A DNA stretch of 64,000 nt, taken from positions 434,001 to 498,000 of the forward strand of contig NZ_JAEQNA010000001.1 in assembly GCF_016722895.1 (NCBI RefSeq), read 5' to 3'. Of the stretch, positions 34,150 to 43,019 are shown piece by piece. Each line of letters begins with the position of its first letter. Position 1 is the first letter of the stretch. The position numbers were made by a program, and so were the translations under genes. Origin of the DNA: Ramlibacter aurantiacus (lineage in GTDB: Bacteria > Pseudomonadota > Gammaproteobacteria > Burkholderiales > Burkholderiaceae_C). Below the pieces are notes generated by a model, which was not told the origin of the DNA, made no database searches, and saw nothing but the letters and a program-made list of their open reading frames with translations.

Positions 34150-34548
34150 GATGCGTTCCCTTCATGTGATGGGGCCGTCAAAGGGCTCGGGACGGCGACG
34201 CCCCTTCCCGCCGTCTCCAAGAGATAGACGACGGGCAAGGACCGAAAGTTACGCGACCGGCGGCGGGCTTGTAACGGGATCGCGCAGCCACTCGAACAGC
34301 CGGCCTCCCGCTGCGTGAGCGACGCGCCGGCGCCGCGCGTGGCGTGTACACAGGCCTGCACGTCACTTCCTCGAGGTCCGCCCGAAAGCGTTGGGAACGC
34401 AGGCCGCTCGTGCGCATGCCTGAGACTGAGACGGAAGGCAAACCGAACGAGACGCCGGGCGCGGTGGCCGGCGCGGTCGGTACGCGCAAGGGCCCTGGGC
34501 GGCCGGTTCAGGCCGGCCCTCCGCGACCCATGCCTGATGCTGTTCCCA
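34150..34548. other. Gene-free stretch before tRNA-Arg
   Basis: About 400 bases with no convincing frame. It must include the promoter of the DUF4148 gene. Short GC-rich symmetric segments occur, but I see no terminator with a T-tract, no repeat shared with other places in the window and no RNA gene that I recognise. Confidence 0.5.
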
Positions 34549-34625
<77 letters not shown>

Positions 34626-34668
34626 ACGCGAGGCGGGATTCTCTCACTTCGCGCCCCCGCCCTTTCCT

Positions 34669-36384
34669 TCAACCGCCGTGCCGGAAGCGCGTCGCGGCGG
34701 GCGCCCGTCCCGACAGCGCGACGTCCAGCGCCTCGGCCAGTTCGCCGATGCGGTAAGGCTTGTCCAGGATGCGCATCGAATTCGAACTGGCCTGGCCGGA
34801 CATCTCGTGGATATAGCCAGTCGTGAGCAGGACCGGCAGGTCCGGGTGTTGCTCGCGCACGCGCTCGGCCAATTCGATGCCGTTGATGCCGCCGGGCATC
34901 ATCACGTCGGAGAACAGCAGGTCGATGGTCGCTCCTTGCTCCAGCAGGCGCAGCGCCTCCTCGCCGCTGCGGGCCACCAGCGGCCGGTATCCGAGTTCAC
35001 GCAGGTATTGCTCGGCAATGTGGCGCACGTCCTCGTTGTCCTCCACCAGCAGCACGGTGCTGGCCGCGCGACCGGGCAGGTCGTCGCGGTCACCGGCGGC
35101 GGCGGCGGCGGCGGGCACATCAAGCGCCAGCGGGAACAGCAGGGTGACGGTGGTGCCCTGGCCCGGCTCGCTGGTGATCAGCAACTGCCCCTGTGACTGC
35201 TGCACGAAGCCGTGGACCATGGCCAACCCCAGCCCCGTGCCGAAACCCTTGGTGGTGAAGAAGGGCTCGACGGCCTGGTTCAGCACCTGCGGGGCCATGC
35301 CCTGCCCCTCGTCCTTCACGCACAGTTGCACGTAGCTGCCGGGTGGCAGGCCGCTGGCCTTGACGCGGTCACGGTCGCTGAGGACGGCGGTGGAAACGGT
35401 GACGCGGCCACCGTCCGGCATCGCATCGCGCGCATTGATCAGGATGTTCAGCAGCGCCATTTCCAGGTGCACGGGGTCGAGCACGCAGGCGGGCAGCCCC
35501 GGCTGCACGTCCAGGCGCAGGTCGACCTTTCCGCCCAGCGTGCGCACCAGCAGGTCGCTGAATTCGACGATGAGGGTGTTGAGGTTGACCCGGCGCGGAT
35601 CGAGCCGCTGCTTGCGGGCGAACGCCAGCAGCTGCTGGGTGAGCTTGGCGCCCTTCTTCACCGCCTGGCCAGCCTTCGCGATCACCTCGACCAGCTTGCC
35701 GTTGTCGCCGGCCATGCGCGTGGCCAGCTCCAGGTTGCCGGCGATGACCTGCAGCAGGTTGTTGAAGTCATGGGCCATGCCGGCGGTGAGCTGGCCCACG
35801 GCTTCCATCTTCTGGGCTTGCAGCAGCGACTGCTCGGAGATGCGCCGCTGGGTGATGTCCATCTGTGATGAAAACCAGTACAGCAGGCGCCCGTCGGCAT
35901 CGAAGACGGGCCCGATGAACAGCGCGTTCCAGAACTCGCTGCCGTCGGCCTTGTAGTTGAGGATGTCCACCGCCACGGCGCGCTGCTCGACCAGGGCGTT
36001 GCGCAGCTCGGCACGGACCGCCGGGTCGGTCTGCGGGCCCTGCAGCATGCGGCAGTTGCGCCCCAGCAATTGGCGTTCGGTGTAGCCGGTCAGGTCGAGG
36101 AAGGACCGGTTGACGAAGACGATGGGGTTGTCGGGTTGGCGCGGATCGGTGACGACCATGGGCATGCGCGTCATCTCGATGGCCGCGAAGAAGACGTTGC
36201 CGCGCTCGTCGAGCCCGGGGCGCGTGACGAAGCTGGTCTGCCAATGTTGCCGGGCCGCGCTGCCGGATGGGTTGTAGCTGTTGCCTTCCAGCTGGCCGGC
36301 CGCCGGTACGCCCGCGGACTGGCCTGCGCCTTCGCGATCGAGCGCGCTGGGCGACACCTCATCAGGCCTGGTTCCCTCGGTCAT
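34669..36384 (-). CDS. LOV-domain hybrid histidine kinase with receiver (blue-light sensor)
   Basis: Soluble sensor kinase of 571 residues: LOV (about 65-178), HisKA with H-box GMAHDFNNLL (His205), HATPase (DEGQGMAPQV, FFTTKGFGTGLGLAMVHGF) and a C-terminal receiver (VLLVEDNEDVRHIAEQ, LLFSDVMMPGGINGIELAE). The LOV photochemical motif GRNCRMLQG has the adduct-forming Cys111. The FMN-contacting residues are also there: Asn in ILNYKADG, Asn in FWNALF and Gln in FSSQMDIT. Start ATG 36384 (MTEGTRP) is the first Met before non-domain sequence; the longer frame to 36660 covers the promoter side. No cognate separate regulator is beside it. It is divergent from nfeD-floA. Confidence 0.92.
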   Translation of the reverse strand: MTEGTRPDEVSPSALDREGAGQSAGVPAAGQLEGNSYNPSGSAARQHWQTSFVTRPGLDERGNVFFAAIEMTRMPMVVTDPRQPDNPIVFVNRSFLDLTGYTERQLLGRNCRMLQGPQTDPAVRAELRNALVEQRAVAVDILNYKADGSEFWNALFIGPVFDADGRLLYWFSSQMDITQRRISEQSLLQAQKMEAVGQLTAGMAHDFNNLLQVIAGNLELATRMAGDNGKLVEVIAKAGQAVKKGAKLTQQLLAFARKQRLDPRRVNLNTLIVEFSDLLVRTLGGKVDLRLDVQPGLPACVLDPVHLEMALLNILINARDAMPDGGRVTVSTAVLSDRDRVKASGLPPGSYVQLCVKDEGQGMAPQVLNQAVEPFFTTKGFGTGLGLAMVHGFVQQSQGQLLITSEPGQGTTVTLLFPLALDVPAAAAAAGDRDDLPGRAASTVLLVEDNEDVRHIAEQYLRELGYRPLVARSGEEALRLLEQGATIDLLFSDVMMPGGINGIELAERVREQHPDLPVLLTTGYIHEMSGQASSNSMRILDKPYRIGELAEALDVALSGRAPAATRFRHGG

Positions 36385-36598
36385 GGTGGCTTCAAGGTCT
36401 TGATCGAACGAGGCACGACTGTGCGGCAGGGATCGCAGGCAACTCGTCCGCCGCAAGCCGAAGCGGCCGTCGGCCGCCGACCCATCCATGCATCGGGCAA
36501 GGCGCTGCCCGGGCGCCTGCCACCGCCTTGCCCCGCGGCCGTCATGGCGGGCCTGCGCAGCAGTTACAAAGGCGGCGCCCCGGCCGTAGACTCGCCCC

Positions 36599-37990
36599 AT
36601 GCAAGCCCGCCTCCTCTTCAACGTCGCCCTGCTGCTGCTCGGGCTGGTGCTGCACGGCATCGGCGGCGACAGCCGGGCCCAGGCGGGGCCCCGGCCGGTG
36701 GTTTACGTGGTCGAGATCGAGGGCATGATCGACCTGGGTCTTGCGCCCTACCTCGATCGCGTGCTGCGGCAGGCCGAACAGGAAGGTGCGCGGGCCGTGG
36801 TGCTGCACATCAACACCTTCGGCGGCCGCGTCGACGCGGCGGTGAAGATCCGCGACTCGCTGCTCGCGGCCAAGGTCCCCACCATCGCCTTCATCGACCG
36901 GCGCGCGATCTCGGCCGGGGCGCTGATCTCGCTGGCGGCCCAGCGCATCGCGATGGCCGGCGGCGGCACCATCGGCGCGGCGACGCCGGTGCAGGTGGGC
37001 GGGCCGGGCGGCGGCACCCAGCCCACCGACGAAAAGACGGTGTCCTATGTGCGCAAGGAGTTCAAGTCCACCGCCGAGGAACGGGGCCGGCCGCCGCTGC
37101 TGGCGGAAGCCATGGTCGATACCGACGTGGCCATACCCGAGCTGGTGGAGAAGGGCAAGCTGCTCACCCTGAGCACCTCCGAGGCGCTCAAGCACAAGGT
37201 GGCCGATTTCCGCGCCGACACGCTCGAGCAGGTGCTGGAGCAGTCGGGCCTGGCCGGCGCCGAGGTGCGCCAGACGTCGCCGAACTGGGCCGAGAACGTG
37301 GTGCGCCTGATCACCCAGCCGCTGCTCAGCTCGCTGCTGGTCACGGTGGCCATGCTGGGCATCATCATCGAGCTGCGCACCCCCGGCTTCGGCATTCCCG
37401 GCCTGCTGGGCGTGGGCAGCCTCGCGCTGGTGCTCTGGGGCCACTGGCTGGCCCAGCTCGCCGGCATGGAGGAGATGCTGCTGGCCGCGCTGGGCATCGC
37501 GCTGATCGCGCTGGAGATCTTCGTCATCCCGGGTTTCGGCGTCGCCGGCGTGCTGGGCATCCTGGCGCTGCTGGCGGGCCTGGTGATGACCATGAGCGGC
37601 GCCGGCAGCACCTGGGCCTTCCTCATCGGACTGGCCAGCCGGCTGGTGTTTTCGCTCCTTGTCGCCATTGCGCTGAGCCTGGTGCTGCTGCGCTTCATGC
37701 ACCGCATTCCGGGCGCGCGCCGGCTGATCCTCGAGGACAAGCTGGCGGCCGGGGCGGGCTACGCCTCGCCGCCGCCTGAAGACCACGACCTGCTGGGCCG
37801 CACCGGACGCGCCTGGTCGGTGCTGCGGCCGGCCGGCATCGCCGAGATCGACGGTGAACGCCACGACGTGGTGTCCAACGGCGAGTTGATCGAGGCAGGC
37901 GAGCCCATCGAAGTCATCCGCGTCGACGGCAACCGCATCGTCGTGCGCCGCATGAACAACCTCTACACCACAACAAGGAAAACTCCATGA
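36599..37990 (+). CDS. nfeD: NfeD-type membrane serine protease
   Basis: Long-form NfeD protein, 463 residues, with three parts. A signal/anchor and ClpP-like protease domain spans residues 1-230, a membrane domain of about five helices 235-375, and an OB-fold NfeD domain is C-terminal ([21 protein letters not shown]). The likely catalytic serine is Ser105 in [15 protein letters not shown], preceded by [15 protein letters not shown] for substrate binding. Homologues cleave the C-terminus of stomatin-like partners. Here the partner is next door: the floA start overlaps the nfeD stop (ATGA at 37987-37990). The pair probably acts in membrane microdomain organisation. Confidence 0.92.
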   Translation: MQARLLFNVALLLLGLVLHGIGGDSRAQAGPRPVVYVVEIEGMIDLGLAPYLDRVLRQAEQEGARAVVLHINTFGGRVDAAVKIRDSLLAAKVPTIAFIDRRAISAGALISLAAQRIAMAGGGTIGAATPVQVGGPGGGTQPTDEKTVSYVRKEFKSTAEERGRPPLLAEAMVDTDVAIPELVEKGKLLTLSTSEALKHKVADFRADTLEQVLEQSGLAGAEVRQTSPNWAENVVRLITQPLLSSLLVTVAMLGIIIELRTPGFGIPGLLGVGSLALVLWGHWLAQLAGMEEMLLAALGIALIALEIFVIPGFGVAGVLGILALLAGLVMTMSGAGSTWAFLIGLASRLVFSLLVAIALSLVLLRFMHRIPGARRLILEDKLAAGAGYASPPPEDHDLLGRTGRAWSVLRPAGIAEIDGERHDVVSNGELIEAGEPIEVIRVDGNRIVVRRMNNLYTTTRKTP

Positions 37991-38967
37991 TCGAAGGAAG
38001 CTTGCTCGGCGGTTTCGGCCTACTCATCCTGCTGGTCGTCCTGGCCGTCGTCGTGATGTACATGGTGCCGCTGCGCCTGTGGATCTCGGCCTGGGCCTCG
38101 GGCGCGTACGTGGGGCTGTTCACGCTGGTGGCCATGCGGCTGCGCCGGGTGCCGCCGCACGTGATCGTCACCGCGCGCATCAGCGCGGTGAAGGCCGGCA
38201 TCGACGTCACGCTGAACGACCTGGAGGCGCATTACCTGGCCGGCGGCAACGTGGTGCGGGTGGTCAACGCCATGATCTCGGCGGACAAGGCCAGCATCCC
38301 CCTGCCCTTCAAGCGCGCGGCCGCCATCGACCTGGCCGGCCGCGACGTGCTGGAGGCGGTGCAGATGTCGGTGCTGCCCAAGGTGATCGAGACCCCGCGC
38401 ATCGCGGCGGTGGCCAAGGACGGCATCCAGCTGATCGTGGTGTCGCGGGTGACGGTGCGCACCAACATCGACCGGCTGGTGGGCGGCGCCGGCGAGGAAA
38501 CCATCATCGCGCGGGTGGGCGAAGGCATGGTCAGCACCATCGGCTCGGCGGCCAACCACAAGTCGGTGCTGGAGAACCCCGACCACATCTCCAAGCACAT
38601 CCTGAGCCGCGGCCTCGATGCCGGCACCGCCTTCGAGATCCTGTCCATCGACATCGCCGACGTGGACGTCGGCGCCAACATCGGCGCCAAGCTGCAGATC
38701 GACCAGGCCGACGCCGACAAGCAGATCGCGCAGGCCAAGGCCGAGGAGCGGCGCGCCATGGCGGTGGCCCTGGAGCAGGAGATGCGCGCCCGCGTCGTCG
38801 AGTCCGAGGCCGAAGTGCCGCGCGCCATGGCCGAGGCCTTCCGCAGCGGCAACATGGGCATCATGGATTACTACCGCATGCGCAACCTGCAGGCCGACAC
38901 CGACATGCGCCGCGAGATCGCCGGGCCCGACCAGGTCAACCCGCCCCAGGGCGGCGGCCGTAGCTGA
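37987..38967 (+). CDS. floA: Flotillin-like protein FloA
   Basis: Flotillin-like membrane scaffold protein of the FloA/YqfA family, 326 residues. An N-terminal hairpin-like hydrophobic segment ([20 protein letters not shown]) is followed by [19 protein letters not shown] and the long SPFH-related helical region. Signature stretches are [51 protein letters not shown] [14 protein letters not shown] and [20 protein letters not shown]. FloA forms membrane foci and scaffolds signalling proteins. It is translationally coupled to nfeD and followed after 11 bases by a small membrane protein gene. Confidence 0.93.
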   Translation: MIEGSLLGGFGLLILLVVLAVVVMYMVPLRLWISAWASGAYVGLFTLVAMRLRRVPPHVIVTARISAVKAGIDVTLNDLEAHYLAGGNVVRVVNAMISADKASIPLPFKRAAAIDLAGRDVLEAVQMSVLPKVIETPRIAAVAKDGIQLIVVSRVTVRTNIDRLVGGAGEETIIARVGEGMVSTIGSAANHKSVLENPDHISKHILSRGLDAGTAFEILSIDIADVDVGANIGAKLQIDQADADKQIAQAKAEERRAMAVALEQEMRARVVESEAEVPRAMAEAFRSGNMGIMDYYRMRNLQADTDMRREIAGPDQVNPPQGGGRS

Positions 38968-38978
38968 CGAGACGAGCT

Positions 38979-39581
38979 ATGCAGGGCTTCGAGTCGCTGG
39001 TCTGGGTCTTCGCCTTCCTGGCCGCGTTCGTGTTCATGCTGTTGCAGGCCTTCCGCGACATCGCGGAAAAGCGCCGGCGCGAGGCGCGCCGCAGGCAGGA
39101 AGGCGGGTCCGACGACGCCCCGCGGTCCGCAGACGCCCCGCCTGCGCCCTCGGCCGCCACGCCGCGCACACCCTCGGCCGACGAATGGGGGCGCACGCCC
39201 TCGGCCGAGGACTGGGGCCGCGCACCGCCGCGCTATTCACCTGCGCCACCCGAGCCCGTGGTGCTGGAACCCGTGGCGCCCGTTCCCGTGGTGCTGGAGA
39301 TACCGCCACGCGAGCGGCCGGCTCCGGTCAGGGTGCCGCTGAGTGAGCTGCCGTCGACCATCGAGCGCGCGGCCGACCGCGCCTTGGAACGTGCCGCGGA
39401 ACGTGCCGCCGATCGCCGCGTCGACCGCTGGGCGACGCCCCCTGCGCGCAAGCGGCCGAGTCGCCGTTTTCGCCACCCCGCCGAGGTGCGCGAGGGCATC
39501 GTCGCCCTCACCGTGCTCGGGCCTTGCCGGGCGCTTGCGCCCTACGGCGACGAAGAGCAAGACCCCTCGCGTTTGCGTTAG
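38979..39581 (+). CDS. Membrane-anchored hypothetical protein, third gene of nfeD-floA operon
   Basis: Protein of 200 residues with one N-terminal membrane helix (LVWVFAFLAAFVFMLLQAF), a positively charged stop-transfer (EKRRREARRRQ), and a long Pro/Ala-rich, probably disordered linker. The short C-terminal segment VREGIVALTVLGPCRALAPY looks conserved. It contains repeats of TPSADEWGR/TPSAEDWGR. Genes with this shape follow nfeD-floA in related species, so it may be a third component of the microdomain system. Function unknown. Confidence 0.7.
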   Translation: MQGFESLVWVFAFLAAFVFMLLQAFRDIAEKRRREARRRQEGGSDDAPRSADAPPAPSAATPRTPSADEWGRTPSAEDWGRAPPRYSPAPPEPVVLEPVAPVPVVLEIPPRERPAPVRVPLSELPSTIERAADRALERAAERAADRRVDRWATPPARKRPSRRFRHPAEVREGIVALTVLGPCRALAPYGDEEQDPSRLR

Positions 39582-39595
39582 CAGCCCGCTCGACC

Positions 39596-39623
39596 GGAAC
39601 CTTTCAGTTTCCTGAGTCACACA
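39596..39623 (+). promoter_or_regulatory. ECF/HrpL-like promoter 1 (hrp-box-like)
   Basis: GGAACC (39596-39601), a 15-base spacer and TCACACA (39617-39623). This fits the HrpL box GGAACC-N15/16-CCACNNA with one mismatch, and the general -35 of ECF sigma factors. The 27 bases around it (39594-39620) recur at 42700-42726 with two mismatches. It lies 109 bases upstream of ATG 39705, and a similar distance separates the second box from its gene. Confidence 0.72.
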
Positions 39624-39704
39624 ACCAGCCAGCAAGGCCTGGTTGGACCCGCTGCATGTGGAGTGCTCGTCAGGCCTGTCCCGCCGACAACCTGGATCGC
39701 ACCC

Positions 39705-40289
39705 ATGATGCTTGCGCCCGCGACGTTCGCCACCGCCTTGCCGCCCGACGTGGCCGTGCTGTTCCGCGCCGAGGAACTGCCCACGCCCGTGCTTCCCCGA
39801 GGCGTCGATTTCGACCTGCAACCCGAGGGGCCCTTCGCCTGGGCCAGCCCCACCTGGCCGGCCGGTGACACGCTGCAGGAATGGGCGCAGGACTGGCTGG
39901 AACGCCCTGACCCGCCGCGCGCCTGGATCGGACTGACCGGGCACGGCCTGCAGTCGACCGCCGTGCGGGTGTGCATCGCGACACCGAGCCTGGCGATCTT
40001 CATCGTCCGGCGCTGGACCGAGGCGCTGGACCAGGGGCCCATCCTGCGGCGTCGCATCGAAGGCGCATTCGGGCTGTCGGCCCAGCTCCTTCACGATGCG
40101 TCCGAGGCGCAGCGCGCGCAAGCCTGGCCGGCGAACCAGCGCCTGCTGCTGATCGACGACGACTTCGACTCGCAACGCTGGGCCTGGCTGGCTCCCGGCG
40201 AGGGGCTGGATGCGCTGCAGGTGGACGCCATGGCCTACATCAGCGCGCTGGCCGACATCGATGCGCTGCGCAGCGCCGCGGTGGCGTGA
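39705..40289 (+). CDS. Hypothetical protein of the type III effector/chaperone module
   Basis: Protein of 194 residues that I do not recognise. It has no signal peptide or membrane segment. It is rich in Trp, Ala and Leu (FAWASPTWPAGD, EWAQDWLERPDPPRAWIGL), with a mixed alpha/beta look. It is first behind the HrpL-like promoter, 15 bases from the CesT-type chaperone gene. ATG 39705 (or the adjacent ATG 39708) is chosen; a GTG at 39663 would add residues that lie closer to the promoter. It could be a second chaperone-like factor or a secreted protein. Confidence 0.65.
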   Translation: MMLAPATFATALPPDVAVLFRAEELPTPVLPRGVDFDLQPEGPFAWASPTWPAGDTLQEWAQDWLERPDPPRAWIGLTGHGLQSTAVRVCIATPSLAIFIVRRWTEALDQGPILRRRIEGAFGLSAQLLHDASEAQRAQAWPANQRLLLIDDDFDSQRWAWLAPGEGLDALQVDAMAYISALADIDALRSAAVA

Positions 40290-40304
40290 GAAGGGACCGG
40301 CGCC

Positions 40305-40763
40305 ATGGACACCAACCACGCACCGGCCGACTGGATCGCGGATCTTGGAACCCGACTCGGCATCCCGCGCCTGCAAGCTGGCGCGGACGGCGTGATCGCG
40401 CTGCAGGTGCAGGACCGCATGACCGTGCACATCCTGTCCAACGAGCACGACCAGGCTTTCCTGGTGTTCGCGGTGGTGGCCAGCCTGCCGCCGCAACCCG
40501 ACGCCAGCCAGCTGCTGTCGCTGCTGGAGGGCAATCGCTTCTGGCATGAGACCGGCGGCGCGACGCTCAGCGTGGACGACCAGCAGCCGCCCCGCGTGCT
40601 GATGTCGCTGCGCCTCCCCTGGGCGGGGCTGGATGCGCAAGGCCTGTTCGACGAGTTCGAGCTGTTCGTCGACTGGCTGTCCCATTGGCAGCAGGCGCTG
40701 ATGGCGGGGCCCGCCGCACCCGCGGCCGCAGGCGCCGCCTGGAAGCCAGGAGCCTTCGCGTAG
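40305..40763 (+). CDS. CesT-type type III secretion chaperone
   Basis: Small acidic cytoplasmic protein of 152 residues with the class I T3S chaperone (CesT/Tir) pattern. It starts ADWIADLGTRLGIPRL, then DGVIALQVQDRMTVHI, FLVFAVVASLP, the SQLLSLLEGNRFWHETGGA helix-strand segment, LMSLRLPW, and a final amphipathic helix (FDEFELFVDWLSHWQQAL). It is similar over its length to the protein at 43016-43477, sharing the ANRFW/GNRFW..TGGATLS core. GAAGGGA precedes ATG 40305. Its position directly before the large 40824 gene suggests that this is its client. Confidence 0.85.
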   Translation: MDTNHAPADWIADLGTRLGIPRLQAGADGVIALQVQDRMTVHILSNEHDQAFLVFAVVASLPPQPDASQLLSLLEGNRFWHETGGATLSVDDQQPPRVLMSLRLPWAGLDAQGLFDEFELFVDWLSHWQQALMAGPAAPAAAGAAWKPGAFA

Positions 40764-40823
40764 CGCCGTGCGCCCGCATGAACGTGCCTTCACCAGCCCC
40801 GATCGCCCAAAAGGGAACATGCC

Positions 40824-42686
40824 ATGGACCGTTTGAGCCAGCAACCCGTAGCACCCTCGCGAAGCCACCACACCGAACAAGCAGCCAAGATCGTTGACGC
40901 CGATCAGCAGGTCCAGTCACCAGAAGCTCGCCTGGTGACACAGGCAGGCGAGCAACCGAAAGCGCCACCGAGCGCCGTGAAGATGTTGTCGGTACACACC
41001 ACGCCGGTGGACCCGATGCTGATGTGTACGCTGCGGTGCGAGAGCATGCCTACCGCCGCTGCCATGGTGGAAAAGTACGGCAAGGCCAAGTCCAACTTCC
41101 TGCTTTACAAGCGTTCGACCCATTACAAGGAAGCCCTGTCCGCGATCCAGAGCTACCACGATGCAATCAAGTTTCCGCGCGGCGAGGCTTCGCAGTCCGC
41201 GGCGGGACACTTGGAACGCGCGATCAGGGCCATCAATTCCTACAAAGGCAGTCGTGCACTGAAGGCGGTGCTAACGCGCCTGGAGGCAGAGCGGACGTTG
41301 CTCAAGAATCTCCAGACCGAGGCGCCCACGGGTCGCCCCTTGATGGTGGACCTGGAGTTGTTTGGTGGTCCGCAAGCGGACCTCACGGTGCAGACGACGG
41401 ACCGTCTGAAGCCCGGCACCCTCGCCGCATTCCGACAGCGTGGCGTGCCCATCACGGAGACGCTGGTCAATGAAGTGTGTGACGGCAGCATCCCGCGCGG
41501 GTCGGACTCGAAGGCCTGGGGCACTGGCGGGTTCAACACGGTCTACCGGGTCGACTACCAATTCAAGCCGGAAGACAAGCCCGTGGCATCCGTGTTCAAG
41601 CCTGAACCGATGGAAGGGTCCCATCAGTACGAGAGTAGGCCGGTGGCTGCGGAGATCTCCGGAATCGACCCCGCGAAGCCGAACTGGACCGGCCGGGCAT
41701 CGGCCAGCCGTGCCGTCGCGGACATGTTGGGCATCGAGACCCTGCGCACCGCGACGGCGGTTCGCGACGGCCAGCTGGGTTCGGTGATGGAGCTGGCCCC
41801 GGGTGTCCCGACCTGGGCCACAGGGACCATGCGCATCCCGCTCACGAAGCGCAACTTCGACTACCTGACCGCTCACCCGCTACAACTGGAGCTCTACGCC
41901 AGCTCCCAGGGCTGCGGCTCGGCGAAGCTCGACCCGAGCAGCGGTACGCTGCTCCTGACCGCACACGAAACCGGCGATATCTCCTCACGCGTGGACTTCG
42001 GCGACCCGGAGCTGCGCAGGCAGATGACGCAGCTGCAGTGGTGGGATGCCTTGACCGGCCAGGTCGACCGGCACGGACAGAACATCTTCATCGCGCAGAA
42101 CAAGGATGGGACCCGGGTCCGTGGGATCGATCTGGACATATCCTGGGGCAAGAATCTGAGAACTCCCAACGAGGCGGCCAGGCGCCACGGCGAAGACGGC
42201 AAGCCCACCGGCTTTCACGGCGCCCGCCTGCCTCTGGTCATCGATCGCCCGCTGTACGCGGCGTTCATGAAGATGACGCCCGAGCAGCTCGAGAAAGCCC
42301 TCGTCGGCCGCCTGTCAGACCCCGAAGAAATCGCGGCGGCGAAGGAGCGCCTGCAGTCCATCAAGAACGCACTGGCCGACGGTGCGGACCCTCCGGTCCA
42401 GGTGTTGGATAGCCCCGAGGCATGGGGTGAAGACAGGGTCGCGAACGCCCTGGGCTTGAATTCGGACATGCGTGCGGTACTCGATGCCGCAGGCCGGGGA
42501 GAACCCCTTGACGAGACGCTTGTGAGGAAATTGGATGCGGAAGCCGCAAGGGATGCGAGTTACGTCGCCCGGGAAGCTTGCGGCCTCGCCGTCAACTGGT
42601 ACATGAACAACGAGGGCGTTTCGGGCATTGCCGTCCCGGACCTCACCAAGCTCGACGCGCCCGCGAGTACGAGTTGGTGGCGCTGA
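40824..42686 (+). CDS. Putative type III effector with PI3/4-kinase/HipA-like kinase motifs
   Basis: Protein of 620 residues, probably a translocated effector. The first 60 residues are Ser/Gln/Thr-rich and unstructured, like T3S signals. A helical part follows (80-170). A kinase-like core then appears: Gly-rich loop AWGTGGFNTVYRV (231-243), VASVFKPE with candidate ATP-anchoring Lys259, hinge region LGSVMELAPGVP (318-329), catalytic loop TGQVDRHGQN (Asp415, His417, Asn420) and metal motif RGIDLDIS (Asp436/Asp438). The DRHxxN...ID pattern is that of PI3/4-kinase and HipA-like folds. GC is lower than around it: 58 % in 41041-41100 against 77 % in 38101-38160. No named effector is recognised. 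Confidence 0.75.
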   Translation: MDRLSQQPVAPSRSHHTEQAAKIVDADQQVQSPEARLVTQAGEQPKAPPSAVKMLSVHTTPVDPMLMCTLRCESMPTAAAMVEKYGKAKSNFLLYKRSTHYKEALSAIQSYHDAIKFPRGEASQSAAGHLERAIRAINSYKGSRALKAVLTRLEAERTLLKNLQTEAPTGRPLMVDLELFGGPQADLTVQTTDRLKPGTLAAFRQRGVPITETLVNEVCDGSIPRGSDSKAWGTGGFNTVYRVDYQFKPEDKPVASVFKPEPMEGSHQYESRPVAAEISGIDPAKPNWTGRASASRAVADMLGIETLRTATAVRDGQLGSVMELAPGVPTWATGTMRIPLTKRNFDYLTAHPLQLELYASSQGCGSAKLDPSSGTLLLTAHETGDISSRVDFGDPELRRQMTQLQWWDALTGQVDRHGQNIFIAQNKDGTRVRGIDLDISWGKNLRTPNEAARRHGEDGKPTGFHGARLPLVIDRPLYAAFMKMTPEQLEKALVGRLSDPEEIAAAKERLQSIKNALADGADPPVQVLDSPEAWGEDRVANALGLNSDMRAVLDAAGRGEPLDETLVRKLDAEAARDASYVAREACGLAVNWYMNNEGVSGIAVPDLTKLDAPASTSWWR

Positions 42687-42701
42687 GCCCCTCTGCCACC
42701 C

Positions 42702-42729
42702 GGAACCTTTCATTTTCCTGAGTTACCGA
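42702..42729 (+). promoter_or_regulatory. ECF/HrpL-like promoter 2 (hrp-box-like)
   Basis: GGAACC (42702-42707), a 15-base spacer and TTACCGA (42723-42729). It is the near copy of the element at 39596-39623 and lies 102 bases before ATG 42804. Against the HrpL consensus CCACNNA the second half has two mismatches, so it may be weaker or used by another ECF sigma factor. Confidence 0.68.
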
Positions 42730-42803
42730 CGGCTGGCACGGGTTCGGTCCGGGGGGCGCATCGGCCGCCGCGACGCGGTCCCGCGCATCGCCGGGGAGCA
42801 CGC

Positions 42804-43019
42804 ATGGCAACAGTCTCAGGTCCTGGGCCCGTCAGGGGCCAGCCGTTCCCGCCAGGAGCCGATCCTGGGCGTGCCGACCGGGCGCTCAGTGCACAGGCGC
42901 GGCAACCCGGTCTGCCGGCACCGCGCTCGCCGCTGGCCGGCACCGGCACCCTGGCCAGTGCCGACCTCGCCTTGACAAAAGACGCGTTGCTGTCGGGCGC
43001 AGCCGATCCCGTCGAATGA
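42804..43019 (+). CDS. Small Pro/Ala/Gly-rich protein, candidate T3S substrate
   Basis: Protein of 71 residues, low complexity and without Cys or Trp (starts MATVSGPGPVRGQPFPPGAD, ends ALLSGAADPVE). It has a GGGGAG ribosome site at 42793-42798, it is first behind the second HrpL-like promoter, and its stop overlaps the next chaperone start as ATGA. These three points make it a real gene despite its size. It may be a small secreted protein, a remnant of an effector N-terminus or a leader peptide; I do not recognise it. Confidence 0.6.
   Translation: MATVSGPGPVRGQPFPPGADPGRADRALSAQARQPGLPAPRSPLAGTGTLASADLALTKDALLSGAADPVE

Noticed and set aside
36384-36660. Longer N-terminus for the LOV kinase
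   Set aside because: The extra 92 residues are Arg/Ser/Cys-rich without domain character and would run into the nfeD promoter region.
39237-40880. 547-codon minus-strand open frame across the effector promoter
   Set aside because: It crosses the HrpL-like promoter and opposes three plausible genes; its product is Arg/Gly/Gln-rich and featureless.
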